Of a stretch of DNA of 64,000 bases, positions 49,279-58,705 are shown piece by piece. The notes beneath the pieces were generated by a model. That model did no database searches. It was given only the letters and a program-made list of their open reading frames with translations, and was not told where the DNA came from. Within the stretch, counting starts at the first letter, position 1, and every line of letters begins with the position of its first letter. The stretch lies in assembly GCF_009834125.1 (NCBI RefSeq), contig NZ_CP047146.1, forward strand, positions 8,896,501 to 8,960,500. The letters run 5' to 3'. The stretch comes from Streptomyces sp. GS7. GTDB lineage: Bacteria > Actinomycetota > Actinomycetes > Streptomycetales > Streptomycetaceae. The position numbers were made by a program, and so were the translations under genes.

Positions 49279-50019
49279 ATGTCCGAGAACCAGTCGTCGC
49301 GGCGGTTCGTCCGCCGGCTCCCCGTCGTCGGCGGGATCGCCGCCGGCTCCGTCCTGCTCCTCGCCGGCCCGGCCTTCGCGCATGTCACCGTGCAGCCGGG
49401 CGCCGCCCCCAAGGGCGGCTTCGCCACCGTCGCCATCAAGGTGCCCAACGAGAAGGACGACGCCTCGACCGTCAAGGTCGAGGTCTCCCTGCCGACCGAC
49501 CACCCGCTGGCGTCCGTGATGCCGGAGCCGGTGCCCGGCTGGAAGGTCGACGTCACCAAGTCCAAGCTCGCCAAGCCGATCGAGATGGAGGGCGAGAAGA
49601 TCAACGAGGCGCCCTCGAAGATCACTTGGACCGCGGAAGGCAAGGGCATCGAGCCCGGCCAGTTCCAGCAGTTCCCGCTCTCCGTGGGACAGCTGCCGAA
49701 CGACGCCGACCAGCTGGTCTTCAAGGCCCTCCAGACGTACGACAACAAGGAGGTCGTGCGCTGGATCGAGCCGGCGAAGCCGGGCGGCCCGGAGCCGGAG
49801 AACCCGGCGCCGGTGCTCAAGCTCACCGCGGCCGGCGCCGACGGCACCGGACAGGGTGCGGACGACGGCAAGGACGGCGCCAAGACCGACCCCGCCAAGA
49901 ACGCCGCGGAGGCGTCCCCCAGTGACACCACGGCGCGGGTGCTGGCCGTCGCCGGGATCGTCGTCGGCATCGTCGGGGTCGCGTTCGGCGTGCTGGCCGG
50001 CCGGCGCCGCAACGCCTGA
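49279..50019 (+). CDS. ycnI: YcnI-family copper-binding protein (DUF1775)
   Basis: ATG 49279 follows GTGGAG at 9 bases. The 246-residue precursor has a Sec signal cleaved after LLAGPAFA, leaving HVTVQPGAA with His as mature residue 1. YcnI proteins bind Cu(II) through that N-terminal His brace, together with Glu and Trp. The YcnI beta-sandwich is followed by a Gly/Asp/Lys linker and a C-terminal transmembrane helix (VLAVAGIVVGIVGVAFGVLA) with RRR stop. It is an extracytoplasmic, membrane-anchored copper protein in the copper cluster. Confidence 0.9.
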   Translation: MSENQSSRRFVRRLPVVGGIAAGSVLLLAGPAFAHVTVQPGAAPKGGFATVAIKVPNEKDDASTVKVEVSLPTDHPLASVMPEPVPGWKVDVTKSKLAKPIEMEGEKINEAPSKITWTAEGKGIEPGQFQQFPLSVGQLPNDADQLVFKALQTYDNKEVVRWIEPAKPGGPEPENPAPVLKLTAAGADGTGQGADDGKDGAKTDPAKNAAEASPSDTTARVLAVAGIVVGIVGVAFGVLAGRRRNA

Positions 50020-50186
50020 CCCGGGCACCGCGCCCCACCGGGCGCCGGACCCGCGGCGGAACCACGCCGGTCCGGCGCACCCGCCGACAGCCACCCGGGG
50101 CAGAAGCACCGGGAACACAGAAGTAGCAGAAGCAGTAGAAGTAACGGACTTAACGGAACAACTGGAACCAACGGGATATATCTGTA

Positions 50187-50852
50187 ATGCGTACCTCACC
50201 TGCGACGCGCAGAAGGACCCTGCTGCTGTCCGCCCTCGGGGCGACCGCCGCACTCACCCTGACCGCCTGCGGCGGCGGCGACGCGGACAAGCCCGCCGCC
50301 GTCGTCTCCGGCGGCACGACGGCGAAGCCGATCCTCACCCTCGACTCCCCGATGGAGAAGCCGGACCTCACCCTGACCGACACCGACGGCAAGCCGTACG
50401 ACCTGCTGGAGAAGACCAAGGGTCATCCCACGCTGATCTACTTCGGCTACACCAACTGCCCGGACGTCTGCCCGACGACGATGGCCAACATCGCGGTCGC
50501 GGTGAAGCAGCTGCCGCAGGCCGAACAGAGCGATCTGCGGGTGGTCTTCGTGACCTCCGACCCGGAGCGCGACACCCCGGCCCAGCTCAAGAAGTGGCTC
50601 GGCGGCATCGACAAGGACTTCGTCGGCCTGACCGGGAAGTTCGACACCATCCAGAAGGCCGCCCGGAGCGTGAACATCGGGATCGAGAAGCCGGTCACGA
50701 AGAAGAACGGCGATGTCGTCTCCACACACGGCGCGCAGGTCCTGCTGAGTTCCCCGAAGGACGACAAGGTCCACTGGATGGGCATGCAGGAAGCCACCTC
50801 CGACAACTACACCACCGCACTGCCGAAGATCATCAAGGGACAGAACCCGTGA
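50187..50852 (+). CDS. sco: Sco-type copper chaperone lipoprotein
   Basis: The 221-residue protein is a lipoprotein (lipobox LTLTAC). The thioredoxin-like Sco domain has the metal motif CPDVCP (YFGYTNCPDVCPTTMANIAV) and the distal His in STHGAQVLL, the three copper ligands of Sco1 proteins. It delivers copper for extracytoplasmic oxidases. In S. lividans the Sco protein of the same neighbourhood acts with ECuC and DtpA on morphogenesis. ATG 50187 lacks a clear ribosome-binding site. The stop overlaps the next gene by GTGA. Confidence 0.92.
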   Translation: MRTSPATRRRTLLLSALGATAALTLTACGGGDADKPAAVVSGGTTAKPILTLDSPMEKPDLTLTDTDGKPYDLLEKTKGHPTLIYFGYTNCPDVCPTTMANIAVAVKQLPQAEQSDLRVVFVTSDPERDTPAQLKKWLGGIDKDFVGLTGKFDTIQKAARSVNIGIEKPVTKKNGDVVSTHGAQVLLSSPKDDKVHWMGMQEATSDNYTTALPKIIKGQNP

Positions 50853-51337
50853 ACCGCCGCACCACCCCCGTGAACCGCCGCATAGCCCTGACCGCCGCCC
50901 TCACCCTCACCGCCGGCCTGGCGCTGACGGCGTGCGGCGGCGGGACCACCGCGAACACCGGGACCACAGCACCCCGGCTCAAGGTCAGCGACCCGTACAT
51001 GCCGCAGCCGGTCACCCAGAGCATGGCCGGCGCGTACTTCGTCATAAAGAACAGCGGCGGCACCGCCGACAAGCTCACCTCGGTCACCAGCGACCTGTCC
51101 AAGGACATCACGATCCACAAGACGGTCGGCAACAAGATGGAGCAGGTCGACTCCCTGCCGGTGCCGGCCAACGGAGAGCTCACGCTCGGCCCCGGCGGCA
51201 ACCACCTGATGTTCATGGGCCTGACGAAGAAGCCCGCCGAGGGCCAGACGGTCACCGTCGAGCTGCACTTCGCCACCGCCGCCCCGATCACGGTCCAGGT
51301 CCCGGTGAAGGCCACCAGTTACACGCCGAAGCACTGA
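50849..51337 (+). CDS. ecuC: PCuAC-type extracytoplasmic copper chaperone lipoprotein (ECuC)
   Basis: GTG 50849 overlaps the sco stop as GTGA; a second GTG seven codons in (VNRRIAL) is possible. The 162-residue precursor has a lipobox (LALTAC) and the PCuAC cupredoxin-like domain. Copper ligands are visible in DITIHKTVGNKMEQVDSLPV and GGNHLMFMGL, giving the His-Met...His-Met pattern of the family. It binds Cu(I) and passes it to Sco, as described for ECuC in S. lividans. Confidence 0.9.
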   Translation: MNRRTTPVNRRIALTAALTLTAGLALTACGGGTTANTGTTAPRLKVSDPYMPQPVTQSMAGAYFVIKNSGGTADKLTSVTSDLSKDITIHKTVGNKMEQVDSLPVPANGELTLGPGGNHLMFMGLTKKPAEGQTVTVELHFATAAPITVQVPVKATSYTPKH

Positions 51338-51372
51338 TACGCAGGAGCACCCAGGAGAAGGGAACGAGCGCT

Positions 51373-53505
51373 ATGGCCCTCACCGGCTTCCGGCCTCGAC
51401 CGCGGCCGGCCGACCGGCCGCGGTCCGGTCCGCGGTCCGCGGGGACGCTGCGGCTGCTGGTCGTCGTGGCGGCGCTGTTCGGCGCGCTGTTCGCGGGCGC
51501 CGAACCGGCGTCCGCGCATGCCGCGCTGACCGGCAGCGACCCCGCTCAGGGGTCGGTGCTGGACCGCGCCCCCGAGCAGGTCTCGGTCACCTTCTCCGAA
51601 GGCGTCGCGATGGGCGACGACTCCCTCCGCGTACTGGATCCGCAGGGCAAGCGGGTGGACCGCGGCAAGCTGCGCAACCTGTGCAGCGGCAGCACGGTCA
51701 AGTACGGGGCGGGGCTGCCGCCGGGACTCGCCAACGGGACGTACACCGTCGCCTGGCAGGCGGTCTCGGCGGACAGCCACCCGGTCTCCGGCGCCTTCAC
51801 CTTCTCCATCGGGGCACCCTCCAAGACCAGCGCCCCGGTGCCCCAACAGGAGGTCGGCGGCGGCCTGGTGGGCGCGCTGTACGGCATCGCCCGCTACCTC
51901 GCCTACGCCGGGTTCGTGCTGCTGGCCGGCGGCTCGGCCTTCGTGGTGGCCTGCCGGCCGGCCGCCGCCCGGGTGCGCTCCGTCCAGCGGCTGGTCGTCC
52001 AGGGCTGGGCGCTGCTGACCGGCACCACGATCGCGCTGCTGCTGCTGCGCACCCCGTACACCGGGTCCGGCAAGCTGGCCGACGTCTTCGACTTCGCCGG
52101 CCTCCAGCAGGTCCTGCTGACCAAGCCGGGCGCCGTGCTGGTCTCCCGACTGCTGCTGCTCGCCGCCGCCGCGCTGTTCGTGGCCGTCCTCTTCGGCTCG
52201 TACGCCAGGGCCCACACGCCGGACGGCGACGGCGGGGACGACGGAGGCGAGCGCGACGACGGCGACGGCGAGGGTGCGGGTGCGGCCGGGCCCTCCGGGG
52301 ACGCCGAGGATCCCGAGGCGCCCCAAGACCCCGACAGCACCGAGGAGCTCGCCAAGCGGCGCAGGGACCTGACGCTGGGGCTCTCCCTCGGCGGGGTGCT
52401 GGTAGCCGCGGGCCTCGCCACGACCTGGGCGATGGCCGAGCACGCCTCGACCGGTCTCCAGCCCGCCGTCGCGATGCCGGTCGACGTCCTGCACCTGCTC
52501 GCGGTCGCCGCCTGGCTCGGCGGGCTGGCCGCCCTGGTCGTGTCCCTCTACTGGGGCCCGGCCGTAGAACGGAACGCGGTGATCCGCTTCTCCCGGGTCG
52601 CCTTCGGCTCCGTGGTGGTGCTGGTGGCCACCGGCGTCTACCAGTCCTGGCGCCAGGTCGGCTCCTGGCGCGCGCTGACCGACACCTCGTACGGGCAGCT
52701 GCTGCTGGTCAAGGTGGGCCTGGTCGCGGTGCTCGTCGCCGTCGCGGCGATGTCGCGGCGGTGGACGGCGCGGCTGGGCGAGGTCCGGGAGGCGGCACGG
52801 CCCGCCGGTCCCGAAGCCGAGGCGGAAACCGAAGCGGAGGCGGAGGCCGCGAGCGGTGCCGAGGCCGAGGCGGTGCCCGTCGCCGTCGCCGCTCCGGCCG
52901 CGGCGCCCGTGCCCGGTACGCCGGCCGACCCCGCCCGCGCCGCCCAACTGGCGCGTCAGCAGGCCGCGTTGGCCACCGCCCGGACGAAGCGCATCCGCGA
53001 CGCGGACCCGGTGCGGCTGGGGCTGCGCCGCTCCGTGCTCGCCGAAGCCTCGATCGCGGTCGTCCTGCTCGGCGTGACCACCGTGCTGACCACCACCGAA
53101 CCGGGCCGTACGGCGGAGGCGGTGAAGGCCGCGTCCGCCGGGCAGTCCGCCGACGCCAACCAGCCGCGCGTACTGACCGTCCCCTTCGACACCGGCGGGC
53201 CGCAGGGCAAGGGCAGCGCCCGCCTCGACCTCGACCCCGGACGCAGCGGCAGCGGCAACGAACTGCGGCTGCGGATCGCCGACCCGTCGGGCAAGGCCAG
53301 GGACGTCCCCCAGGTGAAGGTCTCCTTCACCCTCGACGCCAGGAAGCTGGGGCCGCTCCCGGTCGTCCTCCGCCACGTCAGTACGGGCCACTGGACCGCG
53401 AGCGGCGTCCAGTTGCCGGTCCCGGGGCAGTGGCAGCTCTCGCTGCTCGTCCGGACCTCCGACATCGACCAGGTGACCGAGACCAGGAACGTGAAGATCG
53501 ACTGA
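51373..53505 (+). CDS. CopC-CopD fusion copper transport protein
   Basis: ATG 51373 follows AAGGGA. The 710-residue protein has a Sec signal ending PASA|HAALTGSDPAQ. An exported CopC domain follows, with His1 as the likely Cu ligand and the second His region WQAVSADSHPVSGAFTF. Eight or so CopD membrane helices then run from YGIARYLAYAGFVLLAGGSA onward, interrupted by acidic loops (DGDGGDDGGERDDGDGEGAG; EAEAETEAEAEAASGAEAEA). A further extracytoplasmic domain ends the protein. It is likely involved in copper uptake or in supplying copper to the Sco/ECuC route. It overlaps the next start by one base (TGATG). Confidence 0.9.
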   Translation: MALTGFRPRPRPADRPRSGPRSAGTLRLLVVVAALFGALFAGAEPASAHAALTGSDPAQGSVLDRAPEQVSVTFSEGVAMGDDSLRVLDPQGKRVDRGKLRNLCSGSTVKYGAGLPPGLANGTYTVAWQAVSADSHPVSGAFTFSIGAPSKTSAPVPQQEVGGGLVGALYGIARYLAYAGFVLLAGGSAFVVACRPAAARVRSVQRLVVQGWALLTGTTIALLLLRTPYTGSGKLADVFDFAGLQQVLLTKPGAVLVSRLLLLAAAALFVAVLFGSYARAHTPDGDGGDDGGERDDGDGEGAGAAGPSGDAEDPEAPQDPDSTEELAKRRRDLTLGLSLGGVLVAAGLATTWAMAEHASTGLQPAVAMPVDVLHLLAVAAWLGGLAALVVSLYWGPAVERNAVIRFSRVAFGSVVVLVATGVYQSWRQVGSWRALTDTSYGQLLLVKVGLVAVLVAVAAMSRRWTARLGEVREAARPAGPEAEAETEAEAEAASGAEAEAVPVAVAAPAAAPVPGTPADPARAAQLARQQAALATARTKRIRDADPVRLGLRRSVLAEASIAVVLLGVTTVLTTTEPGRTAEAVKAASAGQSADANQPRVLTVPFDTGGPQGKGSARLDLDPGRSGSGNELRLRIADPSGKARDVPQVKVSFTLDARKLGPLPVVLRHVSTGHWTASGVQLPVPGQWQLSLLVRTSDIDQVTETRNVKID

Positions 53506-54911
53506 TGAGCAAGCAGACGAACGGCAAGAAGGCCGCCGGGCCGCGCAAGCCCGGCAAGCAGCCCGCCGGCACCAAGGCCGGGCGGCCCGCGGACACCAAG
53601 GCCGTGGGCAAGCAGCGGGACGGCCGGCACGAGACCGGGCCCGCCGGGCCCGCCACCCCCGTGGACGGCGCCGCGCCCTCCCTGGAGCTCTCGCGCCGCC
53701 GCCTCCTGGGGACGGTCGGCGCGGCGGGCGCGGCCGGACTGGTCGTCGGCGGGGCCGGCGGCGCCATCGGGGTCGCCGCGGCCACCGGGGACGCCCCGGC
53801 CGCGCTGACCACCATCGGCTCGACCGAGGTCGCGTTCCGCACGGACGGCGCCAAGCAGCAGGCGGGGATCACCACCCCCCTCCAGGCCAGCGGGCACCTG
53901 CTCGCCTTCGACCTGGCACCGGGGGCCGGCCGGAAGGAGGCCGCCGCGCTGCTGCGCCGCTGGTCGCGGACGGCCGAGGGGCTGATGGCCGGGCGCACCC
54001 CGGACGCCGACACCGGGGTGGCGCTGGACGCCGGCCCGTCCTCGCTGACCGTCACCTTCGGCCTCGGCCACAGCTTCTTCGACCGTACGGGCCTGGCCGG
54101 CCGGCGCCCCGTACAGCTCGATCCGCTGCCCGACTTCTCCGCCGACGCGCTGGACCCGAAGCGCAGCGACGGCGACCTGTGGATCCAGATCGGCGCCGAC
54201 GACGCGCTGGTCGCCTTCCACGCGCTGCGTGCGCTCCAGAAGGACGCGGCGGGGTCGGCGCGGCTGCGCTGGCAGATGAACGGCTTCAACCGCACCCCGG
54301 GCGCCACCGCGCACCCCATGACCGCCCGCAACCTGATGGGCCAGATAGACGGCACCAACAACCCCAAGCCGTCGGACGCGACCTTCGACGAGCGGATCTT
54401 CGTGGGGCGGGACGCCGCGCAGGAGTGGATGCGCGGCGGCTCGTACGCCGTGGTGCGCCGGATCCGGATGCTGCTCGACGACTGGGAGAAGCGCTCCCGC
54501 GGCGAACAGGAGCGGGTCATCGGGCGCCGCAAGGACACCGGCGCCCCGCTGACCGGCGGCACCGAGACCACCCCGATGAAGCTGGACGCGAACGGCGCCG
54601 ACGGGCTGCCGGTCATCCCCGCCAACGCCCACGCCCGGATCGCCGCCCCGGCCTCCAACCAGGGCGCGGCGATGCTGCGCCGCCCGTTCTCGTACCACGA
54701 CGGGTTCCGCGACGACGGCGCCCCGGACGCCGGGCTGCTCTTCGTCTGCTGGCAGGCCGATCCGCTGCGCTCCTTCACCCAGATCCAGCGGAAGCTGGAC
54801 CGCGGGGACGCGCTCTCGCCGTTCCTGCGGCACGAGGCGAGCGGCCTGTACGCGGTGCCGCCGGCGCCGGAGGCGGGCGCCTACGTGGCGCAGCCGCTGC
54901 TGGAGGGCTGA
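53505..54911 (+). CDS. dtpA: Tat-secreted Dyp-type heme peroxidase (DtpA)
   Basis: ATG 53505 shares a base with the copCD stop. The 468-residue precursor has a long Lys/Pro-rich N-terminus and a twin-arginine signal, ELSRRRLLGTVGAAGAAG. The Dyp-type peroxidase domain has the GxxDG motif in LMGQIDGTNNPKPS, the proximal heme His in VIPANAHARIAAP and the distal Arg in MLRRPFSYHDG. In S. lividans DtpA of this copper operon is needed for maturation of GlxA and for copper-dependent development. The symbol rests on the operon context and Tat signal. Confidence 0.9.
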   Translation: MSKQTNGKKAAGPRKPGKQPAGTKAGRPADTKAVGKQRDGRHETGPAGPATPVDGAAPSLELSRRRLLGTVGAAGAAGLVVGGAGGAIGVAAATGDAPAALTTIGSTEVAFRTDGAKQQAGITTPLQASGHLLAFDLAPGAGRKEAAALLRRWSRTAEGLMAGRTPDADTGVALDAGPSSLTVTFGLGHSFFDRTGLAGRRPVQLDPLPDFSADALDPKRSDGDLWIQIGADDALVAFHALRALQKDAAGSARLRWQMNGFNRTPGATAHPMTARNLMGQIDGTNNPKPSDATFDERIFVGRDAAQEWMRGGSYAVVRRIRMLLDDWEKRSRGEQERVIGRRKDTGAPLTGGTETTPMKLDANGADGLPVIPANAHARIAAPASNQGAAMLRRPFSYHDGFRDDGAPDAGLLFVCWQADPLRSFTQIQRKLDRGDALSPFLRHEASGLYAVPPAPEAGAYVAQPLLEG

Positions 54912-55024
54912 GCGGACCAGCTGACGGAACGGGGACGCCGGCCACCGGGGCGGTCGGTATCGTGACAGGGCAGGGAGAAGATCGGCGGGTTGCCCCCGCA
55001 GTGACGCGAGGGAGTCCTCCAGCC

Positions 55025-55951
55025 ATGTCGGCCAGTCGCTACACCTATCTCGGCCCCGCGGGCACCTTCACCGAGGCCGCGCTGCGCACCCTCCCCGAGG
55101 CGGCGACCCGGGAGCTGGTGCCGATGGTGTCGGTGCCGGCCGCCCTGGACGCGGTGCGCGCCGGCGAGGCCGCGGCGGCGCTGGTGCCGATCGAGAACTC
55201 CGTCGAGGGCGGGGTGACCACCACCCTCGACGAACTCGCCGCCGGCGAACCGCTGATGATCTACCGCGAGGTGCTGCTCCCGATCGCCTTCGCCCTCCTC
55301 GTGCGCCCCGGTACGGCGCTGGCCGACGTGAAGACGGTGACCGGGCACCCGGTCGCCCAGCCCCAGGTCCGCAGGTGGCTGGCCGCCCAACTCCCGGAAT
55401 CCGTCTGGGAGTCGGCCGCCTCCAACGCCGACGGCGCCCGGCTGGTGCAGGAGGGCCGCTACGACGGCGCGTTCGCCGGTGAGTTCGCGGCGGCGACGTA
55501 CGGGCTGGAGCCGCTGGTCACCGGCATCCACGACGCGGAGAACGCCGCCACCCGCTTCGTGCTGGTCGGCCGCCCGGCGCGCCCCGCGGCGCCCACCGGC
55601 GCGGACAAGACCTCGGTCGTGCTGTGGCTGGCCGAGGACCACCCCGGCGCGCTGCTGGAACTGCTCCAGGAGTACGCGGTCCGCGGGGTCAACATGATGC
55701 GGATCGAGTCCCGGCCGACCGGCGAGGGCATCGGCCGCTACTGCTTCTCCGTGGACTGCGAGGGCCATATCACCGACCGCCGGGTGAGCGAAGTCCTCAT
55801 GGGCCTCAAGCGGGTGTGCCGGGACGTACGGTTCCTGGGCTCGTACCCGCGCGCGGACGAGGTGGCCGCGCGCGTCCGGCCGCAGATGACCGACCCGGCG
55901 TTCACCGAGGCGTCGGACTGGCTGGCGCGCTGCCTCGACGGCCGCGCCTGA
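55025..55951 (+). CDS. pheA: Prephenate dehydratase
   Basis: ATG 55025 starts a 308-residue protein, MSASRYTYLGPAGTFTEAAL. The catalytic periplasmic-binding-like domain has ALVPIENSVEGGVTTTLDEL and, near residues 170-180, NAATRFVLVGR with the active-site Thr-Arg-Phe. A C-terminal ACT domain (VVLWLAEDHPGALLELLQEY, NMMRIESRPTGEGIGRYCFS) provides phenylalanine feedback. It converts prephenate to phenylpyruvate. It lacks a chorismate mutase domain, as in other actinomycetes. It ends before the DnaA-box region. Confidence 0.95.
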   Translation: MSASRYTYLGPAGTFTEAALRTLPEAATRELVPMVSVPAALDAVRAGEAAAALVPIENSVEGGVTTTLDELAAGEPLMIYREVLLPIAFALLVRPGTALADVKTVTGHPVAQPQVRRWLAAQLPESVWESAASNADGARLVQEGRYDGAFAGEFAAATYGLEPLVTGIHDAENAATRFVLVGRPARPAAPTGADKTSVVLWLAEDHPGALLELLQEYAVRGVNMMRIESRPTGEGIGRYCFSVDCEGHITDRRVSEVLMGLKRVCRDVRFLGSYPRADEVAARVRPQMTDPAFTEASDWLARCLDGRA

Positions 55952-56594
55952 CCGGCCGCCCCTCCCCTGCAGGTCACGCGCTGCGACCTGCGGCTTTCCC
56001 GGGGCCGCGGCGTGCCTCCGTTTTCCGGCCCGGCCGCCCTCCGCGGTTGTCCACAAAGTTATCCACAGGCACGCTTCTCGACCTGTGGGTAAGTCGACAT
56101 GAGAGTCGGACAGAGTCGACATATCTCCCTAGTGACCTCACACCCGTCCACAGTCACCCACAGTGGATCACCCCGGCCCGCGTCAGCACAATTCCCGTGA
56201 TCAATCCTTTAGAGCGAGGTAATCCCACACGAAAGAGTGCGTGAACAAGGTTTGGACCGAGAATCCACCGTCGAGCATTTCGGGCGCAGAATGATCAATT
56301 CCGGCTTCCACAGATCTCACGCACAGCCTGTGGATAAGAATCCCCAACCCCCCGAACCTGTGGACAACCCAGGGGGCAAGCCGTGGACGACGACCCGGAC
56401 CCCCGCCGCGAATGCCCCATTTCGGAGAATGCCCGGGAATTCCGCAGGCCCTTACGATGCGTTACCCACACACCGCGCCGCGGCCTCCGGAGCACGATTC
56501 CCACCCATGGAATAAATAACCTCAAAACGGACAAACCGCCACGCCGGGGAATATCCCGTCGAGTGCCGGCTCCCGGCCCCGGTAGCCTGGTGGG
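55952..56594. other. Long pheA-serS intergenic region
   Basis: The 643-bp stretch has no gene and is AT-richer than its surroundings, especially at 56190-56310. It contains the DnaA-box cluster. TAGCCT at 56583-56588 is a plausible -10 for a leaderless serS transcript. Confidence 0.7.
56047..56470. promoter_or_regulatory. DnaA-box cluster between pheA and serS
   Basis: Four perfect boxes are present: TTGTCCACA at 56047-56055 and TTATCCACA at 56059-56067 on the plus strand, then their complements TGTGGATAA at 56329-56337 and TGTGGACAA at 56359-56367. One-mismatch boxes lie at 56084-56092 (minus) and 56462-56470 (plus); weaker ones at 56144, 56154, 56304 and 56382. No dnaA or dnaN is near, so it is not oriC. 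As I recall, S. coelicolor has a high-affinity DnaA cluster on cosmid D78 whose deletion raised initiation frequency; serS also lies on that cosmid. This is probably the equivalent. Confidence 0.85.
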
Positions 56595-57884
56595 GTGATT
56601 GACCTTCGCCTGCTTCGTGAGGACCCCGACCGTGTGCGCGCCTCCCAGCGCGCCCGTGGAGAGGACGTCGCACTCGTCGACGCACTCCTCTCCGCCGACG
56701 AGCGGCGCAGGTCGTCCGGCGTCCGCTTCGACGAGCTGCGCGCCGAGCAGAAGGCGCTCGGCAAGCTCATCCCCAAGGCCGCCGGCGACGAGAAGGCCGA
56801 GCTGCTGAAGAAGGCCGGCGAGCTGTCCGCCGCCGTGAAGGCCGCCGACGCCGAGCAGGACGAGGCCAAAGAAGAGACGCAGACGCTGCTGCTGAAGCTC
56901 GGCAACATCGTCCACCCCGACGTCCCGGTGGGCGGCGAGGAGGACTTCACGGTCCTGGAGACGCACGGCAGCGTCCGCGACTTCGCCGCCGAGGGCTTCG
57001 CGCCCAAGGACCACCTGGAGATCGGCGAACTGCTCGGCGCGATCGACGTCGAGCGCGGCGCCAAGGTCTCCGGCTCGCGCTTCTACTACCTCACCGGCGT
57101 CGGCGCCCTGCTGGAGCTGGCGCTGGTCAACGCCGCCATCGCACAGGCCACCGAGGCCGGCTTCACGCCGATGCTGACCCCCGCCCTGGTGCGCCCGCGC
57201 GCCATGGAGGGCACCGGCTTCCTCGGCCAGGCCGCCGAGAACGTCTACCACCTGGAGCGCGACGACTTCTATCTGGTCGGCACCTCCGAAGTCCCGCTCG
57301 CCGCGTACCACATGGACGAGATCGTCGACGCGGAGCAGCTGCCGCTGCGTTACGCCGGTTTCTCGCCGTGCTTCCGCCGCGAGGCCGGCACGTACGGCAA
57401 GGACACCCGCGGCATCTTCCGGGTCCACCAGTTCGACAAGGTCGAGATGTTCTCGTACGTCGCGCCGGAGGACGCCGAGGCCGAGCACCGGCGGCTGCTG
57501 GACTGGGAGAAGCAGTGGCTGACGGGCCTGGAGCTGCCGTTCCAGGTGATCGACGTCGCCACCGGTGACCTGGGCGCCTCGGCCTCCCGCAAGTTCGACT
57601 GCGAGGCGTGGATCCCGACCCAGGGCAAGTACCGCGAGCTGACCTCGGCGTCGAACTGCGACGAGTTCCAGGCGCGCCGCCTCTCCGTCCGGATGCGGGA
57701 GACCATCGACGGCAAGCAGAAGGTCAAGCCGCTGGCGACGCTGAACGGCACGCTCTGCGCCGTACCGCGCACCATCGTGGCGATCTTCGAGAACCACCAG
57801 CTGCCGGACGGTTCGGTCCGCGTCCCCGAGGTGCTCCGCCCGTACCTGGGCGGCCGTGAGGTGCTGGAGCCCGTCGCCAAGTGA
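56595..57884 (+). CDS. serS: Seryl-tRNA synthetase
   Basis: GTG 56595 starts [20 protein letters not shown]. The 429 residues comprise the N-terminal coiled-coil arm for the tRNA-Ser variable loop (about residues 30-105) and a class II synthetase core. Motif 2 is [20 protein letters not shown], motif 3 is [20 protein letters not shown], and [17 protein letters not shown] is the conserved serine-binding TSE region. A likely leaderless start follows TAGCCT at 7 bases. It overlaps the HAD gene by GTGA. Confidence 0.97.
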   Translation: MIDLRLLREDPDRVRASQRARGEDVALVDALLSADERRRSSGVRFDELRAEQKALGKLIPKAAGDEKAELLKKAGELSAAVKAADAEQDEAKEETQTLLLKLGNIVHPDVPVGGEEDFTVLETHGSVRDFAAEGFAPKDHLEIGELLGAIDVERGAKVSGSRFYYLTGVGALLELALVNAAIAQATEAGFTPMLTPALVRPRAMEGTGFLGQAAENVYHLERDDFYLVGTSEVPLAAYHMDEIVDAEQLPLRYAGFSPCFRREAGTYGKDTRGIFRVHQFDKVEMFSYVAPEDAEAEHRRLLDWEKQWLTGLELPFQVIDVATGDLGASASRKFDCEAWIPTQGKYRELTSASNCDEFQARRLSVRMRETIDGKQKVKPLATLNGTLCAVPRTIVAIFENHQLPDGSVRVPEVLRPYLGGREVLEPVAK

Positions 57885-58705
57885 GTTCCTCAGCCCCGGC
57901 GGGCTCGCCGCTGCCGTACAAGCTCATCGCGACGGACCTCGACGGGACGCTGCTGCGCCACGACGAGACCGTCTCCGAGCGCACCCGCCGGGCGCTCGCC
58001 GCGGCCACCGCGGCGGGCGCGGCGCACATCGTCGTCACCGGCCGGGCGGTGCCCTGGACCCGGCACGTCCTGGACGCCCTCGACTACCAGGGCCTCGCGG
58101 TGTGCGGGCAGGGCGCGCAGGTCTACCACGCCGGCGAGCAGCGGCTGCTGACGTCGGTGACCCTCGACCGCCAGCTGGCCGGTCTCGCGCTGTCCAAGAT
58201 CGAGGCCGAGGTGGGCCCGCTCTTCGTGGCCGCGAGCCGGGACGGCCTGGCCGGCGATGTGCTGGTCGGCCCCGGCTACCGCGTCCAGGAGGGCCCGCTG
58301 CCCAGCGTCCGGATGAAGGACCCGGCCGAGCTGTGGGCGGCCCCGCTCAACAAGCTCTACGTCCAGCACCCGACGCTGGACGACGACGCGCTGGCGCTGG
58401 CCGCGCGCCAGGTGGCCGGGGACCTGATCGGCGTGACGGTGGCCGGTCCCGGCATCGTCGAGCTGCTGCCGCTGGGCCTGTCGAAGGCCACCGGGCTGTC
58501 GCTGGCCGCCCGCCGGCTGGGCATCACCGCCAAGGAGACGCTGGCCTTCGGCGACATGCCCAACGACATCTCGATGTTCGCCTGGTCCGCACACGGCGTC
58601 GCGATGGCCAACGCCCATGACGAACTGAAAGCCGTCGCCGACGAGATCACCGCGTCCAACGAGGACGACGGGGTCGCGGTGGTGCTGGAGCGGCTCTACT
58701 GCTGA
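57881..58705 (+). CDS. HAD-superfamily Cof-type phosphatase
   Basis: GTG 57881 overlaps the serS stop. The 274-residue protein has the HAD motif [12 protein letters not shown], motif II ([12 protein letters not shown]), Lys in [19 protein letters not shown] and motif [16 protein letters not shown] with the acidic pair. The Cof/C2B cap lies between. It is likely a sugar- or nucleotide-phosphate phosphatase of broad specificity. Its stop overlaps the convergent rhomboid-like gene by 10 bases. Confidence 0.92.
   Translation: MSSSAPAGSPLPYKLIATDLDGTLLRHDETVSERTRRALAAATAAGAAHIVVTGRAVPWTRHVLDALDYQGLAVCGQGAQVYHAGEQRLLTSVTLDRQLAGLALSKIEAEVGPLFVAASRDGLAGDVLVGPGYRVQEGPLPSVRMKDPAELWAAPLNKLYVQHPTLDDDALALAARQVAGDLIGVTVAGPGIVELLPLGLSKATGLSLAARRLGITAKETLAFGDMPNDISMFAWSAHGVAMANAHDELKAVADEITASNEDDGVAVVLERLYC

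Noticed and set aside
56047..56470. Chromosomal oriC
   Set aside because: Neither dnaA, dnaN nor gyrase genes flank the box cluster, and there are fewer boxes than in streptomycete oriC; a titration cluster fits better.
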